Assembly: GCA_965229635.1 (NCBI GenBank)
Contig: OZ245894.1
Coordinates: forward strand, 8,122,001-8,186,000
Reading direction: 5' to 3'
Length of the DNA: 64,000 nt
Source of the DNA: BQJU01 sp965229635
GTDB taxonomy: Bacteria > Bacteroidota > Bacteroidia > Chitinophagales > Saprospiraceae
Part shown: in pieces, positions 1 through 8,876 of the stretch
Numbering within the stretch: position 1 is the first letter of the stretch
Layout of the letters: every line of letters starts with the position of its first letter
Notes under the pieces: model-generated
Seen by the model: the letters and a program-made list of their open reading frames with translations, nothing else
Database searches by the model: none
What the model was told of the DNA's origin: nothing
Program-made: the position numbers and the translations under genes

Positions 1-145
1 TGCAGGCACCGCATTGTGCAATGCCGCAGCCGTATTTGGTGCCAAGTAAATTGAGGTGGTCTCTTAAAACCCAGAGCAGTGGAGTGCCGGGGTCAACATC
101 GACCTGTTGTTCTTTTCCGTTGATGTTCAGTTTGAAGCTTGCCAT
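1..145 (-). CDS. [2Fe-2S] small subunit of a xanthine-oxidase-type oxidoreductase (isoquinoline 1-oxidoreductase alpha-like), partial
   Basis: Only the first 48 codons are in the window; the C-terminus lies beyond base 1. The start ATG is the complement of 143-145. The protein begins MASFKLNINGKEQQVDVDPG, the beta-grasp of plant-type ferredoxin domains, and carries C40-x4-C45-x2-C48, three of the four [2Fe-2S] ligands. This arrangement is typical of the iron-sulfur subunit of molybdenum hydroxylases such as isoquinoline 1-oxidoreductase or aldehyde dehydrogenases, where it passes electrons from the molybdopterin subunit. The large subunit would be expected downstream, outside the window. It is divergent from an AraC-type regulator (309-1214). 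The family call is firm; the substrate cannot be told. Confidence 0.85.
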   Translation of the reverse strand, partial: MASFKLNINGKEQQVDVDPGTPLLWVLRDHLNLLGTKYGCGIAQCGAC

Positions 146-176
146 GTATTGGAGGATTGTTGTTTAGGAGAATATC

Positions 177-184
177 CAAAGATA
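177..184 (-). promoter_or_regulatory. Bacteroidota -7 promoter element for the oxidoreductase gene
   Basis: The minus strand reads TATCTTTG here, matching the Bacteroidota -7 consensus TAnnTTTG, about 32 bp before the start ATG at 145. No clear TTTG -33 box is seen. The paired direct repeats at 215-244 lie just upstream with respect to this promoter, a position suited to an activator. Confidence 0.4.
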
Positions 185-214
185 CAATTTAATCATTTTA
201 GGATACTTACCCAA

Positions 215-244
215 ATTACGGATATGGCTACCATTATTACGGAT
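215..244. promoter_or_regulatory. Direct-repeat operator candidate for the adjacent AraC-type regulator
   Basis: The 9-mer ATTACGGAT occurs at 215-223 and again at 236-244, start-to-start spacing 21 bp, i.e. two helical turns. AraC-family proteins usually bind such in-phase direct repeats. The pair lies between the divergent oxidoreductase and AraC-type genes, upstream of the -7 element of the former and close to the start of the latter, so one site could serve activation of the one and autoregulation of the other. Binding is inferred. Confidence 0.5.
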
Positions 245-308
245 GTTGAGAAATTTGGGTAGTTTTTAAAGAAATTCTGTGCTAATTTTGAGAAAAAAGA
301 AATTCAAC

Positions 309-1214
309 ATGACCAAAATAAAGGATTTGGTAATGGTCAACGATTACTGCGCCCGATTCAACTTATCTACCCTGCATCCTCTGGTAAGTGTAGTGGATGT
401 TTCGGAAGGAATTTGGAAAGAACAGAAGAAAGTTGAAGCAATTCGCTATAATTTTTATGCCGTATTCTTGAAGCAAGGGCAGCAATGCATATTGAGATAC
501 GGGCGTAAAAATTACGATTACCAGGACGGCACACTGGTCTTTGTCGGTCCCGGGCAGGTAGTCAATATCACGAATATCGATCCCAATTATAAACCCTCAG
601 GATACGCATTATTGTTTCACCCTGATCTGTTTCGGGGAACGACTTTTAGCAGTAGCATGGAAAAATATTCCTTTTTCTCCTATGAACTCCACGAAGCCTT
701 ACACATCTCACAGCGAGAGCGACAAATTGTATTGGACTGCTTTGATAAAATTCGCTATGAACTTTCTCAAGGGATAGACAAACATAGCAAGCAACTGATC
801 GTGTCCAATATCGAACTCTTTCTGAATTATTGCACCCGTTTTTATGACCGCCAATTCATCACTCGCGACACCGTAAACTTAGGGGTCATTGAGCAATTTG
901 AATCGTCCCTGAATGCCTACTTCAAGACTGGTAAGGCCCGAGAATTAGGCATTCCCACTGTGAGTTACTTTGCCGATGAGCTACATCTCTCCCCAAACTA
1001 TTTTGGCGATTTGGTGAAAAAAGAAACCGGGAAAAGCGCTCAGGAATACATTCAGGCCAAGCTGATAGAGGTGGCCAAAGAAAAGATATTTGATCCAGAG
1101 AAATCAGTGAGTGAAATTGCCTATGAACTTGGCTTTAAATACCCACAGCACTTCACCCGTTTCTTTAAAAATAAAGCGGGGTATACGCCTAATGAGTACA
1201 GGAAATTAAATTGA
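309..1214 (+). CDS. AraC family transcriptional regulator
   Basis: A 301-residue DNA-binding regulator. Its C-terminal ~100 residues hold the double helix-turn-helix of the AraC/XylS family: LSPNYFGDLVKKETGKSA forms the first motif, and the second is followed by the classic F-KNKAGYTPNEYRK ending. The N-terminal ~180 residues resemble a cupin-like sensor domain. An in-frame GTG at 279 would add 10 residues, but the ATG at 309 gives the more usual N-terminus. It is a clear paralogue of the regulator at 52639-53547: both contain a segment close to SNIELxLNYCTRFY. It is divergent from the [2Fe-2S] oxidoreductase gene and probably controls it through the ATTACGGAT repeats. The effector is unknown. 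Confidence 0.9.
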   Translation: MTKIKDLVMVNDYCARFNLSTLHPLVSVVDVSEGIWKEQKKVEAIRYNFYAVFLKQGQQCILRYGRKNYDYQDGTLVFVGPGQVVNITNIDPNYKPSGYALLFHPDLFRGTTFSSSMEKYSFFSYELHEALHISQRERQIVLDCFDKIRYELSQGIDKHSKQLIVSNIELFLNYCTRFYDRQFITRDTVNLGVIEQFESSLNAYFKTGKARELGIPTVSYFADELHLSPNYFGDLVKKETGKSAQEYIQAKLIEVAKEKIFDPEKSVSEIAYELGFKYPQHFTRFFKNKAGYTPNEYRKLN

Positions 1215-1339
1215 AGGCCGATCGCCCATTTCTTAATAAGACGCCTCTGCTTTTCATTTACCCGCTCACCATCCGGTTATTCCTGATCATCATGGTCTAA
1301 AGTGCAATATTTTTTATATTTCCTTCTTTAAACCTTACT

Positions 1340-2803
1340 ATGAAAAAGCATCTAACCTACATCAGAATAATCGGTGCAATGCTGATTATTGGCGGGCTGT
1401 CACTCCTTAATGCCTGCAAGGATTCTAATGCAGCGTCGGCAGTGGAACAAACTACAAAGCCATACAAGTTCGTCATCATCTTTGCCGATGATCTTGGGTA
1501 CGGTGACCTCGGGGTGTACGGTCACCCCACCATTCGCACGCCCCACCTTGATAAAATGGCGGCTGAAGGCCAAAAGTGGACCAATTTCTATGTTGGCGCC
1601 AGTGTGTGTACACCAAGCCGGGCTGCCCTGTTGACGGGACGGCTGCCTGTGAGAAGTGGCATGTCAAGCAATGTGAGTCGCGTACTTTTCCCCGACTCGG
1701 AAAGAGGGCTGCCGGCCAGCGAAGTAACTCTGGCGGAGCAGATGAAGAAGGCAGGATATGCTACTGCCTGTATCGGCAAATGGCATTTGGGACATAAAGA
1801 AGCCTACCTTCCTACCAGTCATGGCTTTGATTATTATTACGGCATCCCGTACAGTAACGATATGGACAACATTACCAAATTCGGTCCTGAGTTGAGCTAT
1901 ATTGATTTTTGGAAAACAGAGGAACGAAAAGATTTCAACACCTTCAATGTTCCGCTTATGCGGAATACGGAAATCATCGAAAGGCCCGCCGACCAGCACA
2001 CAATTACGCAGCGTTATACGGAAGAGTCGATCAAATTCATCAAGGAAAACAAGGACAGACCCTTCTTTCTATACCTGGCCGAGAATCTGCCACACGTACC
2101 ACTTTTTGCGTCAGGCGATTTTGAAGGCAAAAGCCTGCGGGGAATCTATGGTGATGTCGTAGAAGAGATTGACGATGCCGTTGGGCAAATTCTCGCTACC
2201 TTAAAGGAAACCGGCCTGGATGAAAATACCATTGTGGTATTTACCTCGGATAACGGTCCCTGGCTGATCATGAACGAGGAAGGTGGAAGTGCCGGTTTGT
2301 TGAGAAGCGGAAAAGGCTCTACCTGGGAAGGTGGTATGCGCGAGCCCTGTATCATTTGGTCACCCAAAAACATCAAACCCGCAGTGATTTCCGATATGGG
2401 TACTACGATGGACCTTTTTACCACTTTTAGCAAACTGGCAGGAGTGGAAATCCCCAATGACCGGGTGGTTGATGGCGTGGATTTGAGCGGGGTATTGTTT
2501 GAGGAAAAAGCAAGCCCGAGAAAGGATATGTTTTATTACCGCGGAGATCGACTGTACGCGGTAAGAGTAGGTGATTATAAAGCTCATTTTATCACCCAGG
2601 AACCTTACCAGCAAGAGGTGACGACCCACGATACGCCACTGTTGTACAACTTGAATATTGATCCATCCGAGAAGTACGACATTGCGACAGCACATCCGGA
2701 AGTGATTGAGCAGATCAATGAAGCAATCAAAGCACACAATGACAAATTGGTAAAAGGCGAAGATCAGCTGCAATACCGGACGGTTAGCAATACGAATCAA
2801 TAG
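1340..2803 (+). CDS. Sulfatase (arylsulfatase family), lipoprotein
   Basis: A 487-residue type I sulfatase that hydrolyses sulfate esters. The N-terminus is a lipoprotein signal ending in the lipobox LLNAC, with the acylated Cys at 26, so the enzyme is probably membrane-anchored in the envelope. The catalytic motif C90-T-P-S-R is intact; Cys90 would be converted to formylglycine by a maturase not present in this window. Asp50-Asp51 (FADDLGYGD) are the conserved metal ligands, and GKWHLG and TSDNGP are further family motifs. Length is normal. It is followed by a remnant of a different C-terminal domain (2808-3002) and a second sulfatase, suggesting a locus for sulfated polysaccharide use. Substrate unknown. 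Confidence 0.93.
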   Translation: MKKHLTYIRIIGAMLIIGGLSLLNACKDSNAASAVEQTTKPYKFVIIFADDLGYGDLGVYGHPTIRTPHLDKMAAEGQKWTNFYVGASVCTPSRAALLTGRLPVRSGMSSNVSRVLFPDSERGLPASEVTLAEQMKKAGYATACIGKWHLGHKEAYLPTSHGFDYYYGIPYSNDMDNITKFGPELSYIDFWKTEERKDFNTFNVPLMRNTEIIERPADQHTITQRYTEESIKFIKENKDRPFFLYLAENLPHVPLFASGDFEGKSLRGIYGDVVEEIDDAVGQILATLKETGLDENTIVVFTSDNGPWLIMNEEGGSAGLLRSGKGSTWEGGMREPCIIWSPKNIKPAVISDMGTTMDLFTTFSKLAGVEIPNDRVVDGVDLSGVLFEEKASPRKDMFYYRGDRLYAVRVGDYKAHFITQEPYQQEVTTHDTPLLYNLNIDPSEKYDIATAHPEVIEQINEAIKAHNDKLVKGEDQLQYRTVSNTNQ

Positions 2804-2807
2804 CTTA

Positions 2808-3002
2808 GTAAAAGTCACCTGTCCTACCGAAGGCGCGTCCATCAGCTATCAACTTATTGATCCCGGGCAGGAATCAACTTCGGATACCTGGATGATTTAT
2901 CGAAATCCATTTAAAGTCATTGGCGATAAAAAGGTCGTATGCATTGCCCACCGGATCGGTTACACGCCGAGCGAGACGGTGGAAAAATCTATTCAAGATT
3001 GA
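2808..3002 (+). pseudogene. Remnant of a chitobiase C-terminal-like (CHB_HEX_C_1) domain, as found at sulfatase C-termini
   Basis: Directly after the first sulfatase a different reading frame (third position class) stays open to a TGA at 3000-3002. It reads VKVTCPTEGASISYQL, then W-M-I-Y-R-N-P-F-K-V and VVCIAHRIGYTPSETVEKSI. This has the rhythm of the small beta domain that ends some sulfatases and chitobiases. There is no start codon and no N-terminal part, so it looks like the leftover end of a deleted gene. It ends 11 bp before the next sulfatase start. The domain assignment is by pattern only. Confidence 0.5.
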
Positions 3003-3013
3003 AAATAAAAAAC

Positions 3014-4657
3014 ATGAAATCAATCACATCATCAAACCGCATTTTTGTTTTGTCATTCATCGCCTTTTTGTTTGCCTGTGGCAACGGCGGACAAGAAGAA
3101 GCTAAAGAGGACAAAGCTCAGACTCCGAATATCATCTACATCATGGCCGATGACCTGACTACCCAGGCCATCAGTGCTTATGAAAACGGCATTTATGACG
3201 ACATTGCCCCCACGCCCAATATGGACCGGCTGGCCCGGGAAGGGATGCTCTTCAACAATGTGATGTGTACCAATGCGATTTGTGGCCCAAGTCGTGCGGC
3301 TATCTTGACCGGAGATTACAGCCATATCAACGGCTATTACAAAAACAATAATGGAGGGCAATTTGACAATACCAACTGGACCTTTCCGCAGGAATTTCAG
3401 AAAAACGGGTATCAGACTTCTCTTTTTGGCAAGTGGCATTTGGGCACCGATCCGGTAGGGTTTGATGAATTTTCTTTCCATGCTTCCATTGTGCAACAAG
3501 GCCGATACTGGGATCCTATTTACAATCACAATGGCGAGGAAGTAGAAAAAAAGGGCTATGCCACCAATATCACCACCGATTATGCGCTGGATTGGCTGGA
3601 AGAAAAGCGCCAAAGTGAAAAGCCATTTTTGATGGTGTTGCAGTACAAAGCACCGCACCGTTCCTGGGAACCCGATACCAAATACGAGCAGTTGTGGGAG
3701 GACATAGAAATGCCTTATCCCGATAATTTTTACGATGATTATAAAGGTCGTGAATTGACCGCCGGTGATACCGAAATGACCATGGATTATTTAAACCGCA
3801 TGGACATGAAGCTCACCCCACCGGAAGGCCTGAGCGACGAGGAGCAATTTAAGTGGTTGTTTTACGGCATTCGTCGTGGAGAAACGGTCAAGCCGGAAGG
3901 CATGAGCGATGAGGAGGCCGTGAAGTGGCGCTACCAAATTTACATCAAAGATTACCTGGCTTGTGTGAAGTCTGTGGATGATAATATCGGCCGGGTATTG
4001 GAATATTTGGATAAGCATAATTTGTCGGAGAACACCATGATCGTACTGACTTCCGACCAGGGCTTTTACCTCGGCGAGCACAATTTTTTTGACAAGAGGT
4101 TCATCTATGAAGAGTCGCTGCGTATGCCGTTTATTGTAAAATACCCCAAGCGCGTTAAGGCAGGAAGCACCAATGCGGATGTGATTGCCAATATTGATTT
4201 TGCGCCTACTTTTCTGGATGTTGCGGGCATCAAAACCGACCATGAAACCCAAGGGAAGAGTTTTGCCGCAGCACTGGATGGAACCTCACCAGATAATTGG
4301 CGACAGTCCATGTATTACCACTACTACGAATTTCCATTTTGGCACCATGTGCAGCCGCACTACGGTATCCGCACGCAGGATTATACGCTGGCCCATTTTT
4401 ATTACAATATCGATCAATGGGAATTGTACGATCTGAAAAAGGACCCCAAACAAATGAATAATGTCATTGAAGACCCCGCTTATGCGGAAGTGGTGACGGA
4501 ATTGAAGAAAGAACTAAGCGATTTGCAAAAGCACTACAGCGATGATCACACCCTGGATGAGTACCGCCAAATTTCGGACAAGGATTTTGGTCGGATCACC
4601 ACCAATCATGATATGATTAATGGTGCAGAGGATGTCCTGGAAAACAAGGGAGAGTAG
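3014..4657 (+). CDS. Sulfatase (iduronate-sulfatase/N-sulfoglucosamine sulfohydrolase-like), lipoprotein
   Basis: A 547-residue sulfatase. I place the start at the ATG at 3014 because it gives a proper lipoprotein signal (MKSITSSNRIFVLSFIAFLFAC, Cys22); the upstream ATG at 2939 lies in the preceding remnant. The formylglycine motif is C90-G-P-S-R, with metal ligands in MADD and the SDQGFYLGEH block typical of the choline/iduronate sulfatase branch. GKWHLG is also present. There is a longer insert around residues 240-290 containing two similar PEG(L/M)SDEE segments. It is predicted to act in the envelope on a sulfated glycan. It probably belongs with the sulfatase upstream; the order of action cannot be inferred. 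Confidence 0.92.
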   Translation: MKSITSSNRIFVLSFIAFLFACGNGGQEEAKEDKAQTPNIIYIMADDLTTQAISAYENGIYDDIAPTPNMDRLAREGMLFNNVMCTNAICGPSRAAILTGDYSHINGYYKNNNGGQFDNTNWTFPQEFQKNGYQTSLFGKWHLGTDPVGFDEFSFHASIVQQGRYWDPIYNHNGEEVEKKGYATNITTDYALDWLEEKRQSEKPFLMVLQYKAPHRSWEPDTKYEQLWEDIEMPYPDNFYDDYKGRELTAGDTEMTMDYLNRMDMKLTPPEGLSDEEQFKWLFYGIRRGETVKPEGMSDEEAVKWRYQIYIKDYLACVKSVDDNIGRVLEYLDKHNLSENTMIVLTSDQGFYLGEHNFFDKRFIYEESLRMPFIVKYPKRVKAGSTNADVIANIDFAPTFLDVAGIKTDHETQGKSFAAALDGTSPDNWRQSMYYHYYEFPFWHHVQPHYGIRTQDYTLAHFYYNIDQWELYDLKKDPKQMNNVIEDPAYAEVVTELKKELSDLQKHYSDDHTLDEYRQISDKDFGRITTNHDMINGAEDVLENKGE

Positions 4658-4659
4658 AA

Positions 4660-4920
4660 GCGCTATGCGATATCCAAACGGTTTTTGCAATCCGATTGAG
4701 AATTAGTATCCATGAAAAGGCAGGAAAACTGCGCTCCGGAGAACTCATCCCCTTTTTAGATAATGAAAACACAATAGTCATTACTGATGATCTTTTTGCT
4801 AAGAATGCACTCATTTTTTCGGGACTGAAATCCGCTTATATTGAGCTAAAAAAAGGACCTCAAAAGATATGGACCTTTTATTTTGAGGGTTTTCCCAACC
4901 TCGGCATCTGGTCGAGAAAT
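4660..4920 (+). pseudogene. Remnant of an aldose 1-epimerase-like (LacX/galactose mutarotase family) gene
   Basis: The frame starting just after the second sulfatase has no good start codon but reads like the C-terminal third of a LacX-type mutarotase: ELIPFLDNENTIVI, then LF-KNALIFSGLKS and FEGFPNLGIWS. Family members follow this last motif with a CxEPW-type segment, which is missing: after position ~4920 the frame continues into unrelated sequence until 5028. I therefore read it as a truncated remnant, consistent with the other fragment at 2808-3002. From 4921 to 5211 I see no gene. Confidence 0.5.
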
Positions 4921-5211
4921 TTTCTAATCATCTTTGCGTTCTCAGCGTTGTTTTTTCAAAAACCTTACGGTTTCTTCAAAGGTGTACACTTTGATGTTGC
5001 CTTTTGGAGAGAAACAGGACCCCAGTAATTCATGCAAGCCTTCCATTTCATCTAATCACACAGGAGGCTAGTGGATTGATGCAGAAATGATTGACAAATA
5101 ATGTTCAGCACCTTCAATGCTTTTAGCCTGAAAAAAGTATCAACTATTTCGGACTAGTCGCACGAGTGTTGTGGCCCCAAGTTTGTTTTGCAATACAATT
5201 AACCTCTCGGA

Positions 5212-7641
5212 TTACTCCGCCGCCAGCGAATCCACCGGGTTCATCAACGATGATCTAATCGCATGGTAGCTGACGGTCAGCAGGGCAATCGCTCCTGTGA
5301 TCAGGGCCGCACACACAAAGACCCACCACTGCAAATCAATGCGGTAGGCGAAGTCCTGCAACCAGCGGAACATGGCCCAGTACGCGACGGGAATGGCCAG
5401 GATACAAGCGATCAAAACGAGTTTCATAAAATCGCGGGAGAGCAGCCAGGTGATCTGTTGTTCGGAAGCGCCCAGCACTTTGCGGACCCCGATTTCTTTC
5501 TTGCGTTGCTCGGCGGTGAAGGTAGCTAGTCCGAATAAACCAAGGCAGGAAACGAAGATGGTCAATAGCGCAAATATTTTAAGGATTTGGCCACTCTTTT
5601 GTTCTGCCATGTAGGTTTGCTGCAAAAGCTCATCCACAAAGTCGTAGGTGAACGGTTCGTCCGGTTGGAGAGCAGCCCATTTGGTCTTTAGTGTGGCGAC
5701 TAAACCGGCTACATCCGCCGTTTTTGTCCTTACGGTCAGGCCGGACGATTGATCCAATACCATTAACAAGGGCGTAATCGGTTCGTGAAGGGATTTAAAA
5801 TGGAAGTCGGCTACTACGCCGATGATGTGGTAATCCACTCTTTCACCTTCATTGCCCTTAAAGCGAGTGAGGGTATGCCCGAGGGCGTCATCCTCCCAGC
5901 CAAAGGCTTTGGCGGCGGTTTGGTTGATGATCATCGCCGTGCTATCTGAAGCGAGGTCTGCCGAGAAGTTTCGGCCGGCAGCGATTTGCATACCAAAAGT
6001 AGGGATGTAGTGTTCATCCACCCGGTATTCCAGGGTTCGCATCATTCGGGAGTCATCGCCATCGGGGAAGGCCAGGGAGTTATTGGAGTGCGAATAGCCA
6101 ACAGGCCGGTAGGACGAGGAAGTCACATCCTTTACGCGGGGATCATCCAGGATTTGCTGCCGGAAAAGAGCCTCCTGATTGCCTAATATCCGGGTATCTG
6201 GCAGTACGAGCAATTGGTCTTTTTCGTAGCCCAGATTCTTGTTTTGGATATAAGACAACTGCTGATACACCACCAGGGTACCCACAATCATGATGGTGGA
6301 AACAAAGAACTGAAAAACGACCAGCCCGCTGCGCAGTCCCACACTGTTTTTCCCACTAACCAACTTTCCTTTCAAAACCGATACCGGTTTGAAGGATGAC
6401 AGAAAAAAGGCCGGATAAAGGCCCGCAAATACGCCGACCACCAGCGTTAAGCCCAAAAGCGCCAGCGGCAAATAGGGCATGGAGGTCAGGCTAAGGCGGA
6501 GGCTTTTATTCGCCAGTTCATTGAAGGTGGGTAAGGACAAATTGACCAGCATCACCGCTACAAACAGGGACAGTCCTGCCAATAAAACCGATTCGGTCAG
6601 GAATTGACCCACCAGTTGTGACTTGATGGAGCCCATCACCTTTCTGATACCCACTTCCTTGGCGTGTTTGGCGGCACTTGCCGTAGTGAGATTGATAAAG
6701 TTGATGCAGGCGATAATCAACATAAAGAGCGCTACGGCACTGAAGATATAGACATAACGAATATCACCGCCCGGCTTCAGGTCGAAGTTGACATCGGAGT
6801 GCAAATGAATATCGGTGAGTGGTTGCAGATAAAGCCCCAACTTGTTGCCCTTACTCTGAAATTGTTCCAGCGTGACGCCCATGTACTGCTTGATCTGCGG
6901 CCCCATATATTTTTTGACCACCTCGGGGAGTTTAGCCTCCAGGTTGCGATAATCCGTTCCCTCTTGTAATACCAGATAAGTATAAAACTCCGACATCATC
7001 CAGGAGGGGGCCCGGGCATCTTCAAAACTGGCCATGGAGCCAAACAGGTCAAAATGAAAATGGGCATTGGTGGGTACTTCATCGATGAGGCCGGTGACCG
7101 TAAAGGATTTATTCCAGTCTTTAAAATTTAGGACTTTCCCGATGGGGTTTTCGCCCGGGAAGTAAAGGTTGGCCATTTTTTGCGAGATGATGATGGTATT
7201 GGGTTCTACCAATGCCGTTTGGGCGTCGCCCTTTAGCAGAGGCAGGGTAAAGACCTCAAAGAAATTGGGGTCCACAAAGGCAAATTTTCCTTCCTTAAAT
7301 GTTTGCTCACCCACCGTCACCTTCGGTTCACCGTATTGCCGCAGCCGGGTCGCTTCCTGCACTTCGGGGTAGTCGTTGAGCAGGGTTTCCGCCACCGGCG
7401 GCATCACATTGGCTTCATTGATCTTGCCCCCGTCGATATTCGCCCGGAAGAGCACCCGTACGATCCGATCGGCCTTCTCATTGAAACGGTCGTAGCTCAG
7501 TTCATCGTGAACAAACAGCAGAATGATCAGACAAGTGGCCAGCCCCAGTGCCAGTCCGCCGATATTAAGCAGTGAAAAAAGCTTGTGTTTGAGCAGGTTG
7601 CGCCAGGCAATTTTAAGGTAGTTTTGAATCATGGTGGCCAT
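5212..7641 (-). CDS. ABC transporter permease (MacB/FtsX type)
   Basis: An 809-residue inner-membrane permease with the architecture common in Bacteroidota: cytoplasmic start (YLKIAWRNLLKHKLFS), a TM helix, a MacB periplasmic core domain, three FtsX-type TM helices, a second TM plus periplasmic core domain, and three final TM helices. The motif KEVGIRKVMGS after the first core and KEIGVRKVLGAS after the second are the FtsX-domain signatures. Such proteins move lipoproteins, peptides or signals across the envelope together with a separate ATPase, which is not adjacent here. The start could also be the Met at codon 4. It is convergent with the sulfatase region; 7642-8003 upstream holds no gene that I can see. 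Confidence 0.9.
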   Translation of the reverse strand: MATMIQNYLKIAWRNLLKHKLFSLLNIGGLALGLATCLIILLFVHDELSYDRFNEKADRIVRVLFRANIDGGKINEANVMPPVAETLLNDYPEVQEATRLRQYGEPKVTVGEQTFKEGKFAFVDPNFFEVFTLPLLKGDAQTALVEPNTIIISQKMANLYFPGENPIGKVLNFKDWNKSFTVTGLIDEVPTNAHFHFDLFGSMASFEDARAPSWMMSEFYTYLVLQEGTDYRNLEAKLPEVVKKYMGPQIKQYMGVTLEQFQSKGNKLGLYLQPLTDIHLHSDVNFDLKPGGDIRYVYIFSAVALFMLIIACINFINLTTASAAKHAKEVGIRKVMGSIKSQLVGQFLTESVLLAGLSLFVAVMLVNLSLPTFNELANKSLRLSLTSMPYLPLALLGLTLVVGVFAGLYPAFFLSSFKPVSVLKGKLVSGKNSVGLRSGLVVFQFFVSTIMIVGTLVVYQQLSYIQNKNLGYEKDQLLVLPDTRILGNQEALFRQQILDDPRVKDVTSSSYRPVGYSHSNNSLAFPDGDDSRMMRTLEYRVDEHYIPTFGMQIAAGRNFSADLASDSTAMIINQTAAKAFGWEDDALGHTLTRFKGNEGERVDYHIIGVVADFHFKSLHEPITPLLMVLDQSSGLTVRTKTADVAGLVATLKTKWAALQPDEPFTYDFVDELLQQTYMAEQKSGQILKIFALLTIFVSCLGLFGLATFTAEQRKKEIGVRKVLGASEQQITWLLSRDFMKLVLIACILAIPVAYWAMFRWLQDFAYRIDLQWWVFVCAALITGAIALLTVSYHAIRSSLMNPVDSLAAE

Positions 7642-8003
7642 TCTTTGGCTGGTATTATTGCGAAAGCTGTGCCAAAAGGTGAATGCCGTGGAATGTCTTG
7701 TATTTTAAGGAAAAATGAGTTTTGATTAAGATCAAAAGTGTTCGTAAATGGACAGTTGATGTTCAGCAGTGGACAGTTTTGGCGAAAGCCAAATCACTCC
7801 TCCGAAAAGAAATATTTCCTAAAATAGGCATTGTAGCTTTTCTTCCATTCCATGGCTGACAATTATATAAATTATTTACCCATGTATTCTTTATCAGGAT
7901 GCTCCAAAATTTTGTAGTTTTTGCCCTACATCGCCTTTACTCCACTTAAGGGCTACTACCTGCATAATTCTTTTGTATTTTTTTTATCAAAAAACAAAAC
8001 CCA

Positions 8004-8843
8004 ATGCACTTAAAACCTCTAGAGCTACTGCCGCTGTTAGCACTCTTGTTGTTTTCTCTTTTTAGTACCTCCACTACGGCCCAAGAAACCATAGAAGCGC
8101 TTGAATCATCAATGATGACCTGCCTGACCAACGAGGGAGAGATGGATATGAAGTGTATGGCTGATATCTACAAAAAGATAGTAGATGTGGCAGAGGAAGA
8201 ATACGGAATTGACGATGAACGATTCCTGGACCATTTAACTACCTGCACCGTGATGATGCTACAAAGTGATTATGGGCCATCTAGCAAACAATATGTGGAC
8301 CAAATGCTCGAATTAACCGCCAAAAAGCATGGCAAAGCATCGGACGAGTATTTTGAAAAATTGCATTTTTCGGCACAGATGCTCATGACCTCGCAGGATC
8401 CCTCTGTAGCCAAATCATTGGTTATAGAACTACTACCAAGAATGGCGCAGGAGAAAGGTGTTCTTTCCCGGGAATACCAGCAATACAAATCCTTTGTCGT
8501 TCAAACTTACAAAGAAAGAGGCGATTACTCCTTTGCCGAAGCCATAGAAAAAGAGGCGAACCTAAACATCGATCAAAACCAAAAAAAAGATCAGGCGGCC
8601 GGTGCCGAACAAATCCGACTTGAGCTGGCTGCCTTCTTCTCTGAATACACTCCGGGTGCGGTACTTCCCGATGATTTACCCAACAAACTAAAGCAATTGC
8701 AGGACCTCGCCAGTTTTTTGGCAGGACAGGAACGGTATGCGGAAGCGCTGCCCTTTGCGGAAACGGCATTTTTAGTAAGCCGAAAAACAGAAAGTGATTT
8801 CTCAGTGCTATTACAGGACTATCACACCCTGACGGATTTATAA
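8004..8843 (+). CDS. N-terminal TPR part of a secreted TPR-CHAT protein, cut off by an in-frame TAA
   Basis: This 279-residue reading frame begins with a clear signal peptide (MHLKPLELLPLLALLLFS, cleavage near TTAQ) and then has helical repeats of TPR type with YG-x-S/DDE spacing (EEEYGIDDERFL, SDYGPSSKQYV, KKHGKASDEYF). It ends at TAA 8841-8843. The downstream gene at 8877-11342 is in the same frame, and the interval after the stop continues in phase (KKTKKLEQSHL). Around the stop the sequence reads TDL-stop-KKTKKLEQ, where TPRs often have LY-K-G-LEQA. I infer that the two frames were one gene of about 1,112 codons and that a Tyr codon (TAC/TAT) became TAA. Sequencing error or read-through are the alternatives. 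The paralogue at 11581-15339 is uninterrupted. Confidence 0.8.
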   Translation: MHLKPLELLPLLALLLFSLFSTSTTAQETIEALESSMMTCLTNEGEMDMKCMADIYKKIVDVAEEEYGIDDERFLDHLTTCTVMMLQSDYGPSSKQYVDQMLELTAKKHGKASDEYFEKLHFSAQMLMTSQDPSVAKSLVIELLPRMAQEKGVLSREYQQYKSFVVQTYKERGDYSFAEAIEKEANLNIDQNQKKDQAAGAEQIRLELAAFFSEYTPGAVLPDDLPNKLKQLQDLASFLAGQERYAEALPFAETAFLVSRKTESDFSVLLQDYHTLTDL

Positions 8844-8876
8844 AAGAAGACAAAAAAGCTGGAACAAAGCCATCTC

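Noticed and set aside
8841..8843. Selenocysteine or programmed recoding at the in-frame stop
   Set aside because: The codon is TAA, not TGA, and no recoding structure is evident; a nonsense mutation or sequence error is simpler.
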